Shown one piece after another: positions 35,802-46,966 of a DNA stretch of 64,000 nt. Position 1 is the first letter of the stretch. Each line of letters begins with the position of its first letter. A program made the position numbers and the translations under genes. The stretch comes from Mycobacterium sp. 852013-51886_SCH5428379 (lineage in GTDB: Bacteria; Actinomycetota; Actinomycetes; Mycobacteriales; Mycobacteriaceae), in NCBI RefSeq assembly GCF_001665575.1, contig NZ_LZSU01000022.1, forward strand, positions 1 to 64,000, written 5' to 3'. A model generated the notes under the pieces. That model saw only the letters and a list, made by a program, of their open reading frames with translations. It did not search any database and had not been told where the DNA came from.

Positions 35802-36571
35802 TCCGGTGCGATCTGTGCGCGGTTGCGGGCGGCGACGTCGTCGAAGCGGGTGTTCAGACCGTCGAAGTCGCGCCCCTGTGAGCCGGCGATGTCCTGTTCG
35901 GCGGCCAGGGCCGGGGAGATGATCGGATCGAGTCCGCGCGCGTAGATCTCCTTGAGACCGGCCATCGTCGGTCCGGGGACTTCGGCGATCTGGGCCGCGA
36001 GAGCGATTGCGCGGGAGACCAATTCGTCGTGCGGCACCACCTCGGTGACCAGGCCGATCTGCTCGGCGCGTGCCGCGGAGACCACCTCGCCGGTCATCGA
36101 CAACCGGCGGGCCATCGCCGCGCCCACCACCTGGGGGAGCCGGGCCGTCATCCCGCCGCCGGGCAGGATGCCGACGCGGGCGTGGGTGTCGGCGAACACC
36201 GCGCGGTCGGACGCGACGAGGAAGTCGCAACCCAACGCCATCTCCAATCCGCCGGTGAACACCGCGCCGTTGACCGCACCGATGATCGGTGTGCGCATCT
36301 CGGCGACCCGGGTGATGCAGCTCTGCGTCCGGAACTCGTCGAAGTAGTCGGTGCCGTCGCGCGCGGCCTCTTTGAGATCGACGCCGGCGCAGAACGCCGG
36401 GTCGGCGCCGGTGAGCACGACCGCCCGCACCGCTTCGTCGGCGTCGGCGGTGTCCAGTGCCGTGTAGAGCGTGCGGATCAGATCGCGGCTCAGCGCGTTG
36501 CGCGCCTCCGGCCGGTTCATGGTCAGCAGCCGGACCGGGCCTACATCGGCAGTCAGCACGAGGGACGTCAT
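35798..36571 (-). CDS. enoyl-CoA hydratase/isomerase family protein (crotonase fold)
   Basis: A 257-residue crotonase. The CoA-binding and oxyanion parts are normal: RPEARNALS, ADPAFCAGVDLKE (55-67) and NGAVFTGGLEMALGCD. The first catalytic Glu is kept (GGLE). The segment FADTHARVGILPGGGM has His at the place where hydratases have the second Glu (usual pattern FGxPEITLG). Simple hydratase activity is therefore doubtful; it may be an isomerase, hydrolase or other crotonase. The ATG at 36571 gives the normal N-terminus. It overlaps the convergent ABC ATPase gene by 4 bp. Confidence 0.87.
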   Translation of the reverse strand: MTSLVLTADVGPVRLLTMNRPEARNALSRDLIRTLYTALDTADADEAVRAVVLTGADPAFCAGVDLKEAARDGTDYFDEFRTQSCITRVAEMRTPIIGAVNGAVFTGGLEMALGCDFLVASDRAVFADTHARVGILPGGGMTARLPQVVGAAMARRLSMTGEVVSAARAEQIGLVTEVVPHDELVSRAIALAAQIAEVPGPTMAGLKEIYARGLDPIISPALAAEQDIAGSQGRDFDGLNTRFDDVAARNRAQIAPD

Positions 36572-36656
36572 GGCACCATCCTCGCGCCGAGATCGACGTT
36601 CTGCCCGCATCCACTCGCACTTCTGCGCCCAATTGTTCATCTGGGCGGAAAGAAGT

Positions 36657-38231
36657 TCAGCGGAGGAAGAGGTCCGCGTTATTCGCCAGGTCGAGCAGCG
36701 GCTGCGGCAGCGCGCCGAGGGCAAATGTCACCGCCGCGGTGACGGTGACGGCGGCGGTCGTCATCCCGCTGGGCGCCACGACCTGCGGCGGGTCGGCGGG
36801 CGGCTCGGTGAAGAACATCAGCACGATCACCCGCACGTAGAAGTAGGCGGCGATGGCGCTGGCGACGACACCGACCACCACCAGGGGCATCGCCCCACCT
36901 TCACCCGCGGCCTTGAACACCGCGAACTTGCTGACGAAGCCGCTGGTGAGCGGGATTCCGGCGAATGCGAGCAGGAAGAGCGCGAACACCGCACCGACGA
37001 GCGGGTGGCGCCGACCCAGCCCCGCCCATCGCGCCATCGCCGTATCCTCGTCGCCGTTCCCGTCGCGGACCAGGCTCACCACCGCGAACGCCCCGAGCGT
37101 GGAGAAGCCGTACGCGAACAGATAGAACAACGTCGACGACAGTCCCGGCCGGTTCTCGGCGACGACGCCGACGAGGATGAACCCGGTGTGCGCGACCGCC
37201 GAGTACGCCAGCATCCGCTTGACGTCGGTCTGGGTCACTGCCGTCACGGTGCCGACCGTCATCGTCAGGATGGCGACGGCCCACAGCACCGGACGCCAGT
37301 CGTCCCGCAGTTCCGGCAGCGCGACGTAGAAGATCCGCAGCAGCGCCCCGAACGCGGCGATCTTGGTCGCCGCCGCCATGAACGCCGTGACCGGCGTCGG
37401 CGCCCCCTGGTACACGTCCGGGATCCAGGTGTGGAACGGCACCGCACCCACTTTGAACAACACGCCGACGAGGACCAGCGCGGTGCCGATCAGCGCCAGG
37501 GACGTCTTGCCCGATCCATCGGCCACCGCCGCGGCGATACCGCGGAGGTCCATGGTGCCCGCGTAGCCGTAGAGCATGGCGGCGCCGTAGAGGAAGATCG
37601 CCGAGGAGAACGCGCCGAGGAGGAAGTACTTGAGCGCGGCCTCCTGGGACAGCAGGCGCCGGCGGCGGGCCAACCCGCACAGCAGGTACAGCGGCAGGGA
37701 CAGCACCTCGAGCGCGATGAACATCGTCAACAGGTCGTCGGATGCCGGGAAGAGCAACATGCCGCCGACGGCGAACATCGTCAGTGGGAAGATCTCGGTC
37801 TGCATGGCCGCCGCCCTGGTCGCCTGCAGCTCGGCCACACTGCCCGCCACCGCGGAGCCCTGGGGCGTGAAGGCGTCGAGACCCCTGCCGCCGCCGGCGG
37901 TTTCGGCACTGGCGCCGATTTGGCGTTCGGCCATCAGCAGGATGCCCAGCACGGCGACAAGCAGGATGGTGCCCTGCAGGAACAGCGCGGGCCGGTCGAC
38001 GACGACCGATCCGCCGACCGCGGCGCGGCCGATTTCGCCCGCCATGTCACGGGCCACCACGAACACCGCGACCAGGGCGGCGCCCGTCGCGGCCAGCGCG
38101 AGGCCGACCTGGGCGGCGTATCGGCTGCGCCGTGGCGCGAACGCCTCGATCAGGACACCCAGGACGGCGGCGCCCAGGACGATGAGCATCGGCGACAGCA
38201 CGCCGTATTCGACGGACGGAGTGGGGATCAT
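36657..38231 (-). CDS. nuoN: NADH-quinone oxidoreductase subunit N
   Basis: A 524-residue antiporter-like membrane subunit of complex I and the last gene of the nuo operon. It has about fourteen hydrophobic helices. The pumping-channel pattern is recognisable, with a lysine in VLFKVGAVPFHTWIPDVYQG and the TQTDVKRMLAYSAVAHTGF segment. The ATG at 38231 overlaps the nuoM stop. It moves protons across the membrane when coupled to quinone reduction. Confidence 0.95.
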   Translation of the reverse strand: MIPTPSVEYGVLSPMLIVLGAAVLGVLIEAFAPRRSRYAAQVGLALAATGAALVAVFVVARDMAGEIGRAAVGGSVVVDRPALFLQGTILLVAVLGILLMAERQIGASAETAGGGRGLDAFTPQGSAVAGSVAELQATRAAAMQTEIFPLTMFAVGGMLLFPASDDLLTMFIALEVLSLPLYLLCGLARRRRLLSQEAALKYFLLGAFSSAIFLYGAAMLYGYAGTMDLRGIAAAVADGSGKTSLALIGTALVLVGVLFKVGAVPFHTWIPDVYQGAPTPVTAFMAAATKIAAFGALLRIFYVALPELRDDWRPVLWAVAILTMTVGTVTAVTQTDVKRMLAYSAVAHTGFILVGVVAENRPGLSSTLFYLFAYGFSTLGAFAVVSLVRDGNGDEDTAMARWAGLGRRHPLVGAVFALFLLAFAGIPLTSGFVSKFAVFKAAGEGGAMPLVVVGVVASAIAAYFYVRVIVLMFFTEPPADPPQVVAPSGMTTAAVTVTAAVTFALGALPQPLLDLANNADLFLR

Positions 38232-39796
38232 CGACCTGCCCCCTCGGCGATCGGCGCTGGATCCTGTTGGTCGATCGTGGTCAGCGTGTGGCTGACGGCC
38301 GGATCGATCACGTCGAGCACCGGTTTGGGATACACGCCGAGCACCAGCAGCAGCGCGATGAGCGGTGTGACGACGACGAGTTCCCGCGGCACCAGGTCAC
38401 GCACCCGCCTGGGGCCGTCGACGAGATCGTCGGCCACCGGTCCGGTCATCATGCGCTGGTACATCCACAGCACATACACCGCCGACAGCACCAACGCCGT
38501 GCTGGCAAGGACCGCGAACACCGGATAGCGGGTGAATGTGCCGATGAGGACCAGGAATTCGCTGACGAACGGAGCCAACCCGGGCAGTGACAGCGTCGCC
38601 AGGCCGGCGACGAGGAACGTCCCCGCCAGCACAGGGGCCACCTTCTGCACCCCGCCGTAGGAGGAGATGAGCCGGGATCCGCGACGGGACACCAGGAATC
38701 CGGCGATGAGGAACAGCGCGGCGGTGGAGATGCCGTGGTTGATCATGTAGAGCGTCGAGCCGGTCTGACCCTGGCTGGTCATCACGAAGATGCCGAGGAT
38801 GATGAACCCGAAGTGCGAGATCGACGTATAGGCGATCAGCCGCATGACATCGGTCTGCCCAATCGCCACCACCGCGCCGTAGATGATGCCCACGACGGCC
38901 AGCGCGATCACGAACGGGCGGAACAGCGTCGACGCGTCGGGGAAGAGCTGCAAGCAGTACCGAAGCATGCCGAACGTGCCGACCTTGTCCATCACCGCCA
39001 TCATCAGCACGGCGCTGGCCGGAGTGGCCTCGACCGCGGCGTCGGGCAGCCAGCGGTGGAACGGCCATAGCGGCGCTTTGACGGCGAACGCGAACATGAA
39101 GCCCAGGAACAGCAGGTTCAGTACGGCGGGGTCGACGACGAAGTCGCCGGCGGAGACTGCAGCGACGATCGCGCGGAAGTCGAAGGTGCCAGCGTCGAAC
39201 GCGTCGCTGCCGGCGGTGACGACGTACAGCCCGATCACGGCGGCCAACATGACGAGCCCGCCGAAGAGGTTGTACAACAGGAACTTCACCGCCGCCTTCG
39301 ACGATGCTGCGCGGTCGGCGCCGAAACCACCGATGAGGAAGTACATCGGGATGAGCATCGCCTCGAAGAAGACGTAGAACAGCAGGACGTCGAGCGCCAC
39401 CAGCGACATGAACACCATGCCCTCGACGACGAGGGTCAGGGCGAGGTAGGTGTGCACCGAACGGGCCTGCGGTGCGCTGTCGGCGTCGTTCCACCCGGCG
39501 ATGATCAGCAGCGGGACGAGGACGGCGGTCAGGACGATCAGTGCCAACGCGATGCCGTCGACTCCGAGGATGTAGCCGGTACCGAATGACGGTATCCAGC
39601 GCCGGGATTCGACGAATTGGTACTGCTCGCCGTCCGGCTCGAATCCCATCGCGACGACGGCGGTGACCGCCAGCGCGAGCAGCGACACCCCGAGTGCCAC
39701 CCACTTCGCCACAGCGCGTCGCGGTGCGAGCATCACCGCGCCGGCGCCGACGATCGGCGCCGCCCACAGCACGCTCAGCCACGGCACCGACGTCAC
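38228..39796 (-). CDS. nuoM: NADH-quinone oxidoreductase subunit M
   Basis: A 522-residue antiporter-like proton-pumping subunit. Conserved features are [16 protein letters not shown], with the essential Glu of helix 5, [20 protein letters not shown], and [20 protein letters not shown]. The GTG at 39796 overlaps the nuoL stop (GTGA); a GTG one codon earlier is also possible. Confidence 0.95.
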   Translation of the reverse strand: MTSVPWLSVLWAAPIVGAGAVMLAPRRAVAKWVALGVSLLALAVTAVVAMGFEPDGEQYQFVESRRWIPSFGTGYILGVDGIALALIVLTAVLVPLLIIAGWNDADSAPQARSVHTYLALTLVVEGMVFMSLVALDVLLFYVFFEAMLIPMYFLIGGFGADRAASSKAAVKFLLYNLFGGLVMLAAVIGLYVVTAGSDAFDAGTFDFRAIVAAVSAGDFVVDPAVLNLLFLGFMFAFAVKAPLWPFHRWLPDAAVEATPASAVLMMAVMDKVGTFGMLRYCLQLFPDASTLFRPFVIALAVVGIIYGAVVAIGQTDVMRLIAYTSISHFGFIILGIFVMTSQGQTGSTLYMINHGISTAALFLIAGFLVSRRGSRLISSYGGVQKVAPVLAGTFLVAGLATLSLPGLAPFVSEFLVLIGTFTRYPVFAVLASTALVLSAVYVLWMYQRMMTGPVADDLVDGPRRVRDLVPRELVVVTPLIALLLVLGVYPKPVLDVIDPAVSHTLTTIDQQDPAPIAEGAGR

Positions 39797-41706
39797 CACA
39801 GGTTCACCGCCAGGATCACCGCGACGACGAGCGTCGCGCCGCCGAGCATCGACAGCGCATAGTTCCGAACGTATCCGGTCTGCAGTTCCCGCAACCGGTC
39901 CGATGTCGCCGCGACCACCGCGGCCAGACCGGTGGCGGCGCCGTCGACGGCCCTGTCGTCGACGCGGACCGTCCATGCGGTCACAGTCTGCCCGGGACGC
40001 ATGAACACCTGCTCGTTGAATGCGTCGCTGTAGAGGTCGCGGCGGGCGGCGACGGTCAGCACCGAACCAGCCGGCACCTCCTTCGGGATCTCACGCCGCG
40101 CGTACATCCGGTAGGCGATGCCGATGCCGACGGCGACCACCGCCAGGATCACGGCGGTGGCGACGGCGACCGGTACCGCGTGGGTCTCTTCATGGCTGCC
40201 GACGACCGGTTCGAGCCAGTGCGACAACGTGCCCCCGATCGCCAGCAGTCCGCCCGAAGCCACCGAACCGACGGCCAGCAGGATCATCGGCACGGTCATC
40301 ACCGCCGGCGCCTCGTGGGGATGTACTCCGGCCTCTTCCCCCGTCGCTCCGCTCGCCCCGGTTTCCGCCCAGCGCTTCTCGCCGAAGAACGTCATCAGCA
40401 TCACCCGGGTCATGTAGAACGCGGTGATCCCGGCGCCGAGTATCGCGACGCCGCCGAGGACCCAGCCCTTCACCCCACCGGCGTTCAGCGCGGCCTCGAT
40501 GATGCCGTCCTTGGAGAAGAAGCCGGCCAGCGGCGGGACCCCGATGATGGCGAGGTATCCCAGCCCGAAAGTGACGAAGGTGATCGGCAGGGCTTTGCGC
40601 AGGCCGCCGTAGCGGCGCATGTTCACCTCGTCGTTCATGGCGTGCATCACCGAACCCGCGCCGAGGAACAGACCGGCTTTGAAGAACCCGTGCGTCAGCA
40701 GATGCATGATCGCGAAGGCGTATCCGGCGGGGCCGAGACCAGCGGCGAGCACCATGTAGCCGATCTGGCTCATCGTCGACGCGGCGAGCGCCTTCTTGAT
40801 GTCGTCCTTCGCGCAGCCGATGATCGCCCCGAACAACAGCGTCACGGCGCCGACGGTGACGACGGCGAGCTGTGCGGTCGGCGCCAGGTCGAACACCGGC
40901 CCGGAGCGCACGATCAGGTACACGCCGGCGGTCACCATCGTCGCGGCGTGGATCAGCGCCGACACCGGTGTCGGACCCTCCATCGCATCGCCCAGCCACG
41001 ACTGCAGCGGCACCTGCGCGGACTTCCCGCAGGCGCCGAGCAGCAGGAGCAGTCCGATCGCGGTCAGGGTGCCTTCGCCGAGTTGCGGTGCCGCGCCGAA
41101 CACTTCGGCATACGACACCGATCCGACGGTGGCGAACATGACCATCAGGGCGATCGCCAGTCCCATGTCGCCGACCCGGTTGACGACGAACGCCTTCTTG
41201 GCGGCGGTGGCGGCCGACGGTTTGTGCGACCAGAAGCCGATCAGCAGATATGACGCCAGACCGACGCCCTCCCAGCCGAAGTAGAGGCCCAGGTAGTTGT
41301 CGGCCAGCACGAGCAGCAGCATCGCGGCGAGGAACAGGTTGAGGTAGGCGAAGAAACGCCTCCGACCGGCGTCATCTTTCATGTATCCGATGGAGTAGAT
41401 GTGGATCAGCGAGCCGACACCGGTGATCAGCAGCGCGAAGCAGATCGAGAGCTGATCGAGCTGCAGCCCGAAGTCGACCTGCAGTTCGGCCACCGGGACC
41501 CAGGAGAACAGGGTTTCGTGCACCGCACGGTCCTCGGCGGAGCGGCCCAGCATGCCGGCGAACAGCAATACGGCCACCACGAAAGACGCCAGAGCGGCTG
41601 CGGTTCCGAGCAGATGGCCCCAGCGGTCCGAGCGCCGGCCGGCCAACAGCAGGATGAGCGCACCCGCCAACGGGAACGCGATCAGCGGCCACACCGCAGT
41701 CGTCAT
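39793..41706 (-). CDS. nuoL: NADH-quinone oxidoreductase subunit L
   Basis: A 637-residue antiporter-like subunit at the distal end of the membrane arm, with the long C-terminal lateral helix expected of NuoL. Motifs include [36 protein letters not shown] and [20 protein letters not shown]. The ATG at 41706 overlaps the stop of a four-codon frame (ATG GGG GCG CGA TGA, 41717-41703). That frame itself overlaps the repeated minigene after nuoK. This is an unusual start context within the operon. Confidence 0.95.
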   Translation of the reverse strand: MTTAVWPLIAFPLAGALILLLAGRRSDRWGHLLGTAAALASFVVAVLLFAGMLGRSAEDRAVHETLFSWVPVAELQVDFGLQLDQLSICFALLITGVGSLIHIYSIGYMKDDAGRRRFFAYLNLFLAAMLLLVLADNYLGLYFGWEGVGLASYLLIGFWSHKPSAATAAKKAFVVNRVGDMGLAIALMVMFATVGSVSYAEVFGAAPQLGEGTLTAIGLLLLLGACGKSAQVPLQSWLGDAMEGPTPVSALIHAATMVTAGVYLIVRSGPVFDLAPTAQLAVVTVGAVTLLFGAIIGCAKDDIKKALAASTMSQIGYMVLAAGLGPAGYAFAIMHLLTHGFFKAGLFLGAGSVMHAMNDEVNMRRYGGLRKALPITFVTFGLGYLAIIGVPPLAGFFSKDGIIEAALNAGGVKGWVLGGVAILGAGITAFYMTRVMLMTFFGEKRWAETGASGATGEEAGVHPHEAPAVMTVPMILLAVGSVASGGLLAIGGTLSHWLEPVVGSHEETHAVPVAVATAVILAVVAVGIGIAYRMYARREIPKEVPAGSVLTVAARRDLYSDAFNEQVFMRPGQTVTAWTVRVDDRAVDGAATGLAAVVAATSDRLRELQTGYVRNYALSMLGGATLVVAVILAVNLW

Positions 41707-41716
41707 CGCGCCCCCA

Positions 41717-41749
41717 TCAGGTCGCGCTCTTCTTCGCGCAAGCGCTCAT
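41717..41749 (-). CDS. 33-nt repeated minigene between nuoK and nuoL ([10 protein letters not shown])
   Basis: The 10-codon frame starts at the ATG that overlaps the nuoK stop by one base (TGATG) and ends in TGA at 41717-41719, again as TGATG. The second ATG opens the frame MGAR, whose stop overlaps the ATG of nuoL (ATGA). The first 22 nt (ATGAGCGCT, then Y, then GCGCGAAGAAGA) recur at 49142-49174 and twice at 60377-60441. This is a short repeat that preserves start/stop coupling, similar in principle to mycobacterial MIRUs. Whether the peptide matters is unknown. Confidence 0.55.
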   Translation of the reverse strand: MSACAKKSAT

Positions 41750-42048
41750 CAGTGCCTCAGGAGGTTGGCGTCGTCGACCGAGGCCGAGCGGCGCGTCCGG
41801 TAGAGCGTCATGATGATGGCCAGGCCGATCACCACTTCGCACGCCGCCACCACCATGGTGAAGAAGGCGACCACCTGACCGTCGAGACTCCCGTGCATCC
41901 GGGAGAAGCCGACGAACGCCAGGTTGGCGGCGTTGAGCATCAGTTCCACGCACATGAACATGACGATGGCGTTGCGGCGCAACAGGACTCCGGAGGCGCC
42001 GATCGTGAACAGCAGCGCGGACAGATACAGGTAGTTGTCGGGGTTCAC
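41749..42048 (-). CDS. nuoK: NADH-quinone oxidoreductase subunit K
   Basis: A 99-residue membrane subunit with three helices. The conserved Glu lies in [16 protein letters not shown] and a second in [11 protein letters not shown], both part of the E-channel. The GTG at 42048 overlaps the nuoJ stop (GTGA). The stop at 41749 overlaps the ATG of the repeated minigene rather than nuoL. Confidence 0.95.
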   Translation of the reverse strand: MNPDNYLYLSALLFTIGASGVLLRRNAIVMFMCVELMLNAANLAFVGFSRMHGSLDGQVVAFFTMVVAACEVVIGLAIIMTLYRTRRSASVDDANLLRH

Positions 42049-42815
42049 CGGTGCCCGTCCCTTTCGTCGCGCTGAGGGGGGACCGGGCGGGGCTGCAGGA
42101 TCGTGCTGACCGACGGCTTCGCCGCGCTGCCATCCGGCAGCCGCCCGGGCATGTCGACAGCGTTGTGGCGCGCGTAGACACCGGGATTGGGCATCGGGGT
42201 CGCATGACCTCCGTCCTGAAAGCGTTCGATCGACAACTCCCGCTGGGTCTTGCGGTGTCCGAAACGCTCCCGGTGTGCGAGCACCATGGCGCCGAGCGCC
42301 GCGGTGATCAGCAGGGCGCCGGTCAGCTCGAACGCCCACAGGTATCGCGTGAAGATCAGCGTTGCCAGACCTTCGACGTTGCCGCCGCTGTTGGCCTGGG
42401 CCAGTCCGGCGAAACCTGCCGTCGACACGGTGCCGATGCCCGCGATCAGCAGCACACCGAATCCGACGCCGATGCCGATGGCCGCAACGCGTTGTCCGCG
42501 AATCGTTTCCACCAGGGATTCGGACGAATCGACGCCGACGAGCATCAGCACGAACAGGAACACCATCATCACCGCGCCGGTATAGACCACCACCTGCACC
42601 ACCCCGAGAAACAGGGCTTCCTGGGCGATATAGAGCACCGCAAGCGCGATCATGGCGCCGGCGAGGAAGATCGCCGAGTACACCGCTTTGGGGGCGCAGA
42701 CCACGCCGAGCGCCCCGATCACCGCGATGCCGCCGAGGATCCAGAACACGACGGCCTCGCTGGTGGAGGTACGCCCCGCGGTGTCTGCGGCGAGCACCAT
42801 GATGTCCGGGTTCAC
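42045..42815 (-). CDS. nuoJ: NADH-quinone oxidoreductase subunit J
   Basis: A 256-residue membrane subunit with five predicted helices, including the flexible helix-3 region [22 protein letters not shown] polar C-terminal tail of about 70 residues (from [13 protein letters not shown]) is longer than in E. coli, as is usual for mycobacteria. The GTG at 42815 overlaps the nuoI stop. Confidence 0.94.
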   Translation of the reverse strand: MNPDIMVLAADTAGRTSTSEAVVFWILGGIAVIGALGVVCAPKAVYSAIFLAGAMIALAVLYIAQEALFLGVVQVVVYTGAVMMVFLFVLMLVGVDSSESLVETIRGQRVAAIGIGVGFGVLLIAGIGTVSTAGFAGLAQANSGGNVEGLATLIFTRYLWAFELTGALLITAALGAMVLAHRERFGHRKTQRELSIERFQDGGHATPMPNPGVYARHNAVDMPGRLPDGSAAKPSVSTILQPRPVPPQRDERDGHR

Positions 42816-43336
42816 CTGATGTCCTCGGTGACGGGTCCGATCCGGCCGAGGTAGTAGTCGTCGTCGGTGGCGCCGGGCGCCATCGCGTGGGGCGGGGCCA
42901 ACATGCCGTCACGAAGGGGCGCGAGCAGCTTGTCCTTCCCCCAGATGAGATCGGCCCGGTTGTCGTCGGCCATCTCGTAGTCGTTGGTCATAGTCAGCGC
43001 GCGCGTGGGGCAGGCCTCGATGCACAGACCGCAGCCGATACAGCGCAGGTAGTTGATCTGGTAGACGCGGCCGTAACGTTCGCCGGGCGAGTAGCGCTCA
43101 TCGGCGGTGTTGTCGTCGCCCTCGACGTAGATCGCATCGGCCGGACAGGCCCAGGCGCACAATTCGCAGCCGATGCACTTCTCGAGACCGTCGTCATACC
43201 GATTCAATTGGTGGCGGCCGTGATAGCGGGGAGCGACCGGACCGGGTTTCTCCGGATACTCCTCGGTGATCGGCTTCTTGAACATCGTGCCGAACGTAAC
43301 AGCGAAGCCGGCGATGGCGTCCCACAGTTTAGGCAT
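42812..43336 (-). CDS. nuoI: NADH-quinone oxidoreductase subunit I
   Basis: A 174-residue ferredoxin-like subunit that carries clusters N6a and N6b. Ligands are Cys54, 57, 60, 64 ([12 protein letters not shown]) and Cys99, 102, 105, 109 ([12 protein letters not shown]). The ATG at 43336 overlaps the last 8 bp of nuoH and follows GGGAGA. Longer in-frame starts lie within nuoH and are not supported. Confidence 0.95.
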   Translation of the reverse strand: MPKLWDAIAGFAVTFGTMFKKPITEEYPEKPGPVAPRYHGRHQLNRYDDGLEKCIGCELCAWACPADAIYVEGDDNTADERYSPGERYGRVYQINYLRCIGCGLCIEACPTRALTMTNDYEMADDNRADLIWGKDKLLAPLRDGMLAPPHAMAPGATDDDYYLGRIGPVTEDIR

Positions 43337-44582
43337 CGGTGGTCTCCCTGGGCTTGGTGGTGGCGCGATCCGGCAGCGGCGGCACGGGGAAGGTGCCCGT
43401 GCCGGGAACGGTGTCGGGAAGTGGGCGCTCGGCTGCCCCGGGATCACGGAATCGCAGGTTGCGCCAGAGCACCACGGCGAGCAGCAACGTGACCAGCGTG
43501 CCGCCGACCACCATCACAGTGGCCCAGAGGTCCGAACCGTGGGCGCGCAGGCTCTGCGAGGTTGACAGGATCATGATCCACGCCAGCGACACCGGGATCA
43601 GCAGCTTCCACCCGATCGCCATGAACTGGTCGTAACGCAGTCGCGGCAGCGTGCCCCGCAACCAGATGTAGAGGAACATGAACGCCCACACCTTGCCGGT
43701 GAACCACAGCAGGGGCCACCACCCGGAGTTGGCGCCGTCCCACAGGCTGATCGGCCACGGGGCATGCCAGCCGCCCAGGAACATGGTGGTGGCCAACGCC
43801 GACACGGTGGTCATGTTGACGTACTCGGCGAGCATGAACATCGCGAATTTCAGTGACGAGTACTCGGTGTGGAACCCGCCGACCAGCTCACCTTCGGCCT
43901 CGGGCAGGTCGAACGGGGCGCGGTTGGTTTCGCCCACCATCGAGACGACATAGACCAGGAACGAGGGCAGCAGCAGGAACACGAACCAGGTCCGGTTCTG
44001 CGCCGCAACGATTCCCGACGTCGACATCGTGCCCGCATAGAGGAACACCGTCACGAACGACAGCGCCATCGCGATCTCGTAGGAGACCACCTGGGCGCTG
44101 GATCGCAGGCCGCCCAGCAGCGGATAGGTCGAACCCGACGCCCAGCCCGCAAGCACGATGCCGTACACCCCGACGGAGGTGACAGCGAGGATGTAGAGCA
44201 CCGCCACCGCGAGATCGGTCAGTTGCAGCGCGGTGCGGTGCCCGAAGATCGAGACCTCCCCACCCATCGGGATCACCGCGAACGCCAGGAACGCAGGGAT
44301 CACCGAGATCACCGGGGCCAGTATGTAAATGGGTTTGTCGACGGCGGCCGGGGTGAGGCCCTCCTTGAGTGCCAGCTTGATGCCGTCGGCCAGGGATTGC
44401 AACAGACCCTTGGGGCCGAGCCGGTTGGGACCGAACCGCATCTGCATGCGGCCCAGCACCTTCCGTTCGATCAGGATCGCGGCGAGCACCGTGAGCAGCA
44501 GGAACACGAATACGCCGACGGCCTTCGCGAGGATCAGCCACCACGGGTCGTGGCCGAACAGGGTGGGGTCGGGATGGGTCAC
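43329..44582 (-). CDS. nuoH: NADH-quinone oxidoreductase subunit H
   Basis: A 417-residue membrane subunit that forms the quinone-binding entry with NuoB and NuoD. Conserved loops include [22 protein letters not shown] and [19 protein letters not shown], with eight to nine helices. A proline-rich C-terminal tail (residues about 385-417) extends into the cytoplasm. The GTG at 44582 overlaps the nuoG stop. Confidence 0.95.
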   Translation of the reverse strand: MTHPDPTLFGHDPWWLILAKAVGVFVFLLLTVLAAILIERKVLGRMQMRFGPNRLGPKGLLQSLADGIKLALKEGLTPAAVDKPIYILAPVISVIPAFLAFAVIPMGGEVSIFGHRTALQLTDLAVAVLYILAVTSVGVYGIVLAGWASGSTYPLLGGLRSSAQVVSYEIAMALSFVTVFLYAGTMSTSGIVAAQNRTWFVFLLLPSFLVYVVSMVGETNRAPFDLPEAEGELVGGFHTEYSSLKFAMFMLAEYVNMTTVSALATTMFLGGWHAPWPISLWDGANSGWWPLLWFTGKVWAFMFLYIWLRGTLPRLRYDQFMAIGWKLLIPVSLAWIMILSTSQSLRAHGSDLWATVMVVGGTLVTLLLAVVLWRNLRFRDPGAAERPLPDTVPGTGTFPVPPLPDRATTKPRETTDA

Positions 44583-46966
44583 GGGTCTGCCCGCCCGATC
44601 GACACGACCCCGCCGGTGCTGACGCCGAGTTGGCGGTGCACCTGCGAGCCCGGGGAGTTCAGCGGCAGCCAGACGACACCGTCGGGCATGTCGGTGATGG
44701 TCAGGGGAAGCGTCACCTGCCCGCGGTCGGTGCTCACGGTGACGAGTTCACCGGCCGCGGCACCCATGCCGGCCGCGGTTGCGGCGGACAGCCGGACGAC
44801 GGCGGGCGGTGCGGTGGCCGCCAGATGCGGTTCGCCGTCCTGCATCCGCCCGAGGTCGAGGAGCATGCGCCAGCCCGCCAGGACCGCCTGCCCCGGCCCG
44901 ACGTGCGGCGGTGCGGACGCCTCGTGGGCGCACTGCGGCCGGGCGCCGTCCCACCACCCCAGCCGGGCGAGTTCCTCCCCGGCGGTCTGGGCATCCGGCA
45001 CGCCGAGGTGGACGCCCATCTCGTCGGCCAGGAAGTTCAGCACCCGCAGATCGGGTATCGCGTTGCTCTGCAACGCCTTCCCGAACGGCCGCAACCTGCC
45101 CTCCCAGTCGAGGAACGCCCCCGTCTTCTCGGCGACCGGCGCGACGGGGAACACGACGTCGGCGGCGCGGGTGACGTCGCTTTCGCGCAGTTCGAGGCTG
45201 ACCACGAACGGTACGGCCGCCAGAGCGGCGAGCGCGGCGTCCGGATCCGGCAGGTCGCCCACCTCGACACCGCCGACGACCAGTGCGCCTAACGCCCCGG
45301 AGCGTGCCGCGTCGATGATCGCGCCGGTGTCGCGGCCTGGGGTGTCGGGCAGTTCGTCGACGTGCCACGAGGCGGCCAGTTGATCGCGGGCGGACGCGTC
45401 AGCGACCGGGCGGCCGCCGGGCAGCACGGTCGGCAGTGCGCCCGACTCCAGGGCCCCGCGTTCGCCGGCGCGCCGCGGGATCCAAGCGAGCCGCGCACCG
45501 GTGACCGCGGCCAGCCGCGCGGCCGACGTCAGGGCGCCCGGAGCGGTGGCGAGGCGTTCACCGACCAGGATGACCGCGCCGGGCAGGCGCAGGAGCGGCT
45601 CGTCGGCCAGTGCGTCGAGGGCGGCGGCCTCACCGCCCGGGACGGCGGTGACCAGGCGGCCCGACAACTTCGCCAACCCGCGGCCGGCGAACGGCGCGAC
45701 CGCGAGCACCTGCAGTCCCCGTTTTCGTACGGCTTTGCGTAGCCGCAGGAACACGATCGGTGACTCGTCCTCGGGTTCGAGGCCCGCCAGCAGCACCGCG
45801 GGCGCGTTCTCCAGGTCGGTATAGGTGACCTGCATCGGCCTGCCCGCCACGTGGGCGGTGAGGAAATCGGCTTCCTCGCCGCTGTGCGGCCGCACCCGGA
45901 AGTCCACGTCGTTGGTGCCGAGCACCATCCGCGCGAACTTCGCGTAGGCGTAGGCGTCTTCGATGGTGGACCGCCCGCCGACGATGACTCCTGCCTGATC
46001 GGCCGCGGCCAGTCCGGCGGCCGCGACGGCCAGCGCCTCCGACCACGACGCCGCGCGCTGGGCACCGTCGGTGTCACGGACGAGCGGTGTGGTGATGCGG
46101 TCACCGACGGTCGGGTAAGTGAACGCCCAGCGGCCCTTGTCGCAGTTCCACTCCTCGTTGACCTGAGGATCGTCGCCGGCCAAGCGGCGCAACACCTTTC
46201 CGCGGCGATGATCGGTGCGCTGCGCGCACCCCGACGCACAGTGTTCGCACACGCTCGGAGTGGACACCAGGTCGAATGGCCGCGCGCGGAACCGGTACGC
46301 CGTCCCGGTCAGCGCGCCGACCGGACAGATCTGCACGGTGTTACCGGAGAAATACGACTGGAACGGTTCGCCGGGGGCAATGCCGACCTGTTGCAACGCA
46401 CCCCGTTCCAAGAGTTCGATGAACGGGTCACCGGCGATCTGCTGGGAGAACCGCGTGCACCGGGCGCACAGCACGCAGCGTTCCCGGTCCAGCAGCACCT
46501 GGGCGCTGATGTTGATGGGCTTCGGGAACGTGCGTTTGACGTCGGTGAACCGGGTTTCGGCGCGGCCGTTGGACATCGCCTGGTTCTGCAGCGGGCACTC
46601 GCCGCCCTTGTCGCAGACCGGGCAGTCCAGCGGATGGTTGATCAGCAGGAGTTCCATCACGCCGCGCTGCGCCTTGTCGGCCGCTTCGGAGGTGAACTGC
46701 GTGCGCACCACCATGTCCTGGGTCACCGAGGTGGTGCACGACGCCATCGGTTTACGTTGCCCCTCGACGTCGACGAGGCATTGCCGGCACGCCCCGACCG
46801 GGTCGAGAAGCGGGTGGTCACAGAAGCGGGGGATCTGGACGCCGATCAGTTCGGCGGCCCGGATCACCAACGTGCCCTTCGGCACGCTGACCGTGACGCC
46901 GTCGATGGTGAGGTCGACCATGTCGACCGGCGGTGCCTGATCGGCCGGCTGCGCGGTTTGTGTCAT
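44579..46966 (-). CDS. nuoG: NADH-quinone oxidoreductase subunit G
   Basis: A 795-residue peripheral-arm subunit. The N-terminal [2Fe-2S] ferredoxin domain uses Cys49, 60, 63 and 77. [14 protein letters not shown] and [19 protein letters not shown] follow for N4 and N5. The optional N7 cluster motif is present ([13 protein letters not shown], then NCDKGRW). The C-terminal molybdopterin-oxidoreductase-like part has no cofactor role in complex I. The ATG at 46966 overlaps the nuoF stop. Confidence 0.95.
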   Translation of the reverse strand: MTQTAQPADQAPPVDMVDLTIDGVTVSVPKGTLVIRAAELIGVQIPRFCDHPLLDPVGACRQCLVDVEGQRKPMASCTTSVTQDMVVRTQFTSEAADKAQRGVMELLLINHPLDCPVCDKGGECPLQNQAMSNGRAETRFTDVKRTFPKPINISAQVLLDRERCVLCARCTRFSQQIAGDPFIELLERGALQQVGIAPGEPFQSYFSGNTVQICPVGALTGTAYRFRARPFDLVSTPSVCEHCASGCAQRTDHRRGKVLRRLAGDDPQVNEEWNCDKGRWAFTYPTVGDRITTPLVRDTDGAQRAASWSEALAVAAAGLAAADQAGVIVGGRSTIEDAYAYAKFARMVLGTNDVDFRVRPHSGEEADFLTAHVAGRPMQVTYTDLENAPAVLLAGLEPEDESPIVFLRLRKAVRKRGLQVLAVAPFAGRGLAKLSGRLVTAVPGGEAAALDALADEPLLRLPGAVILVGERLATAPGALTSAARLAAVTGARLAWIPRRAGERGALESGALPTVLPGGRPVADASARDQLAASWHVDELPDTPGRDTGAIIDAARSGALGALVVGGVEVGDLPDPDAALAALAAVPFVVSLELRESDVTRAADVVFPVAPVAEKTGAFLDWEGRLRPFGKALQSNAIPDLRVLNFLADEMGVHLGVPDAQTAGEELARLGWWDGARPQCAHEASAPPHVGPGQAVLAGWRMLLDLGRMQDGEPHLAATAPPAVVRLSAATAAGMGAAAGELVTVSTDRGQVTLPLTITDMPDGVVWLPLNSPGSQVHRQLGVSTGGVVSIGRADP

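Noticed and set aside
36471..38528. Plus-strand open frame of nearly 690 codons across nuoN
   Set aside because: Its composition is Arg/Gly/His-rich with no domain, and it is antisense to an undoubted complex I gene. Similar shadows cover nuoL, nuoG and nuoF.
43090..43105. GCGCTCAT inside nuoI resembling the start of the repeated minigene
   Set aside because: Only about nine bases match, the GCGCGAAGAAGA part is missing, and the site is inside a coding sequence away from any stop.
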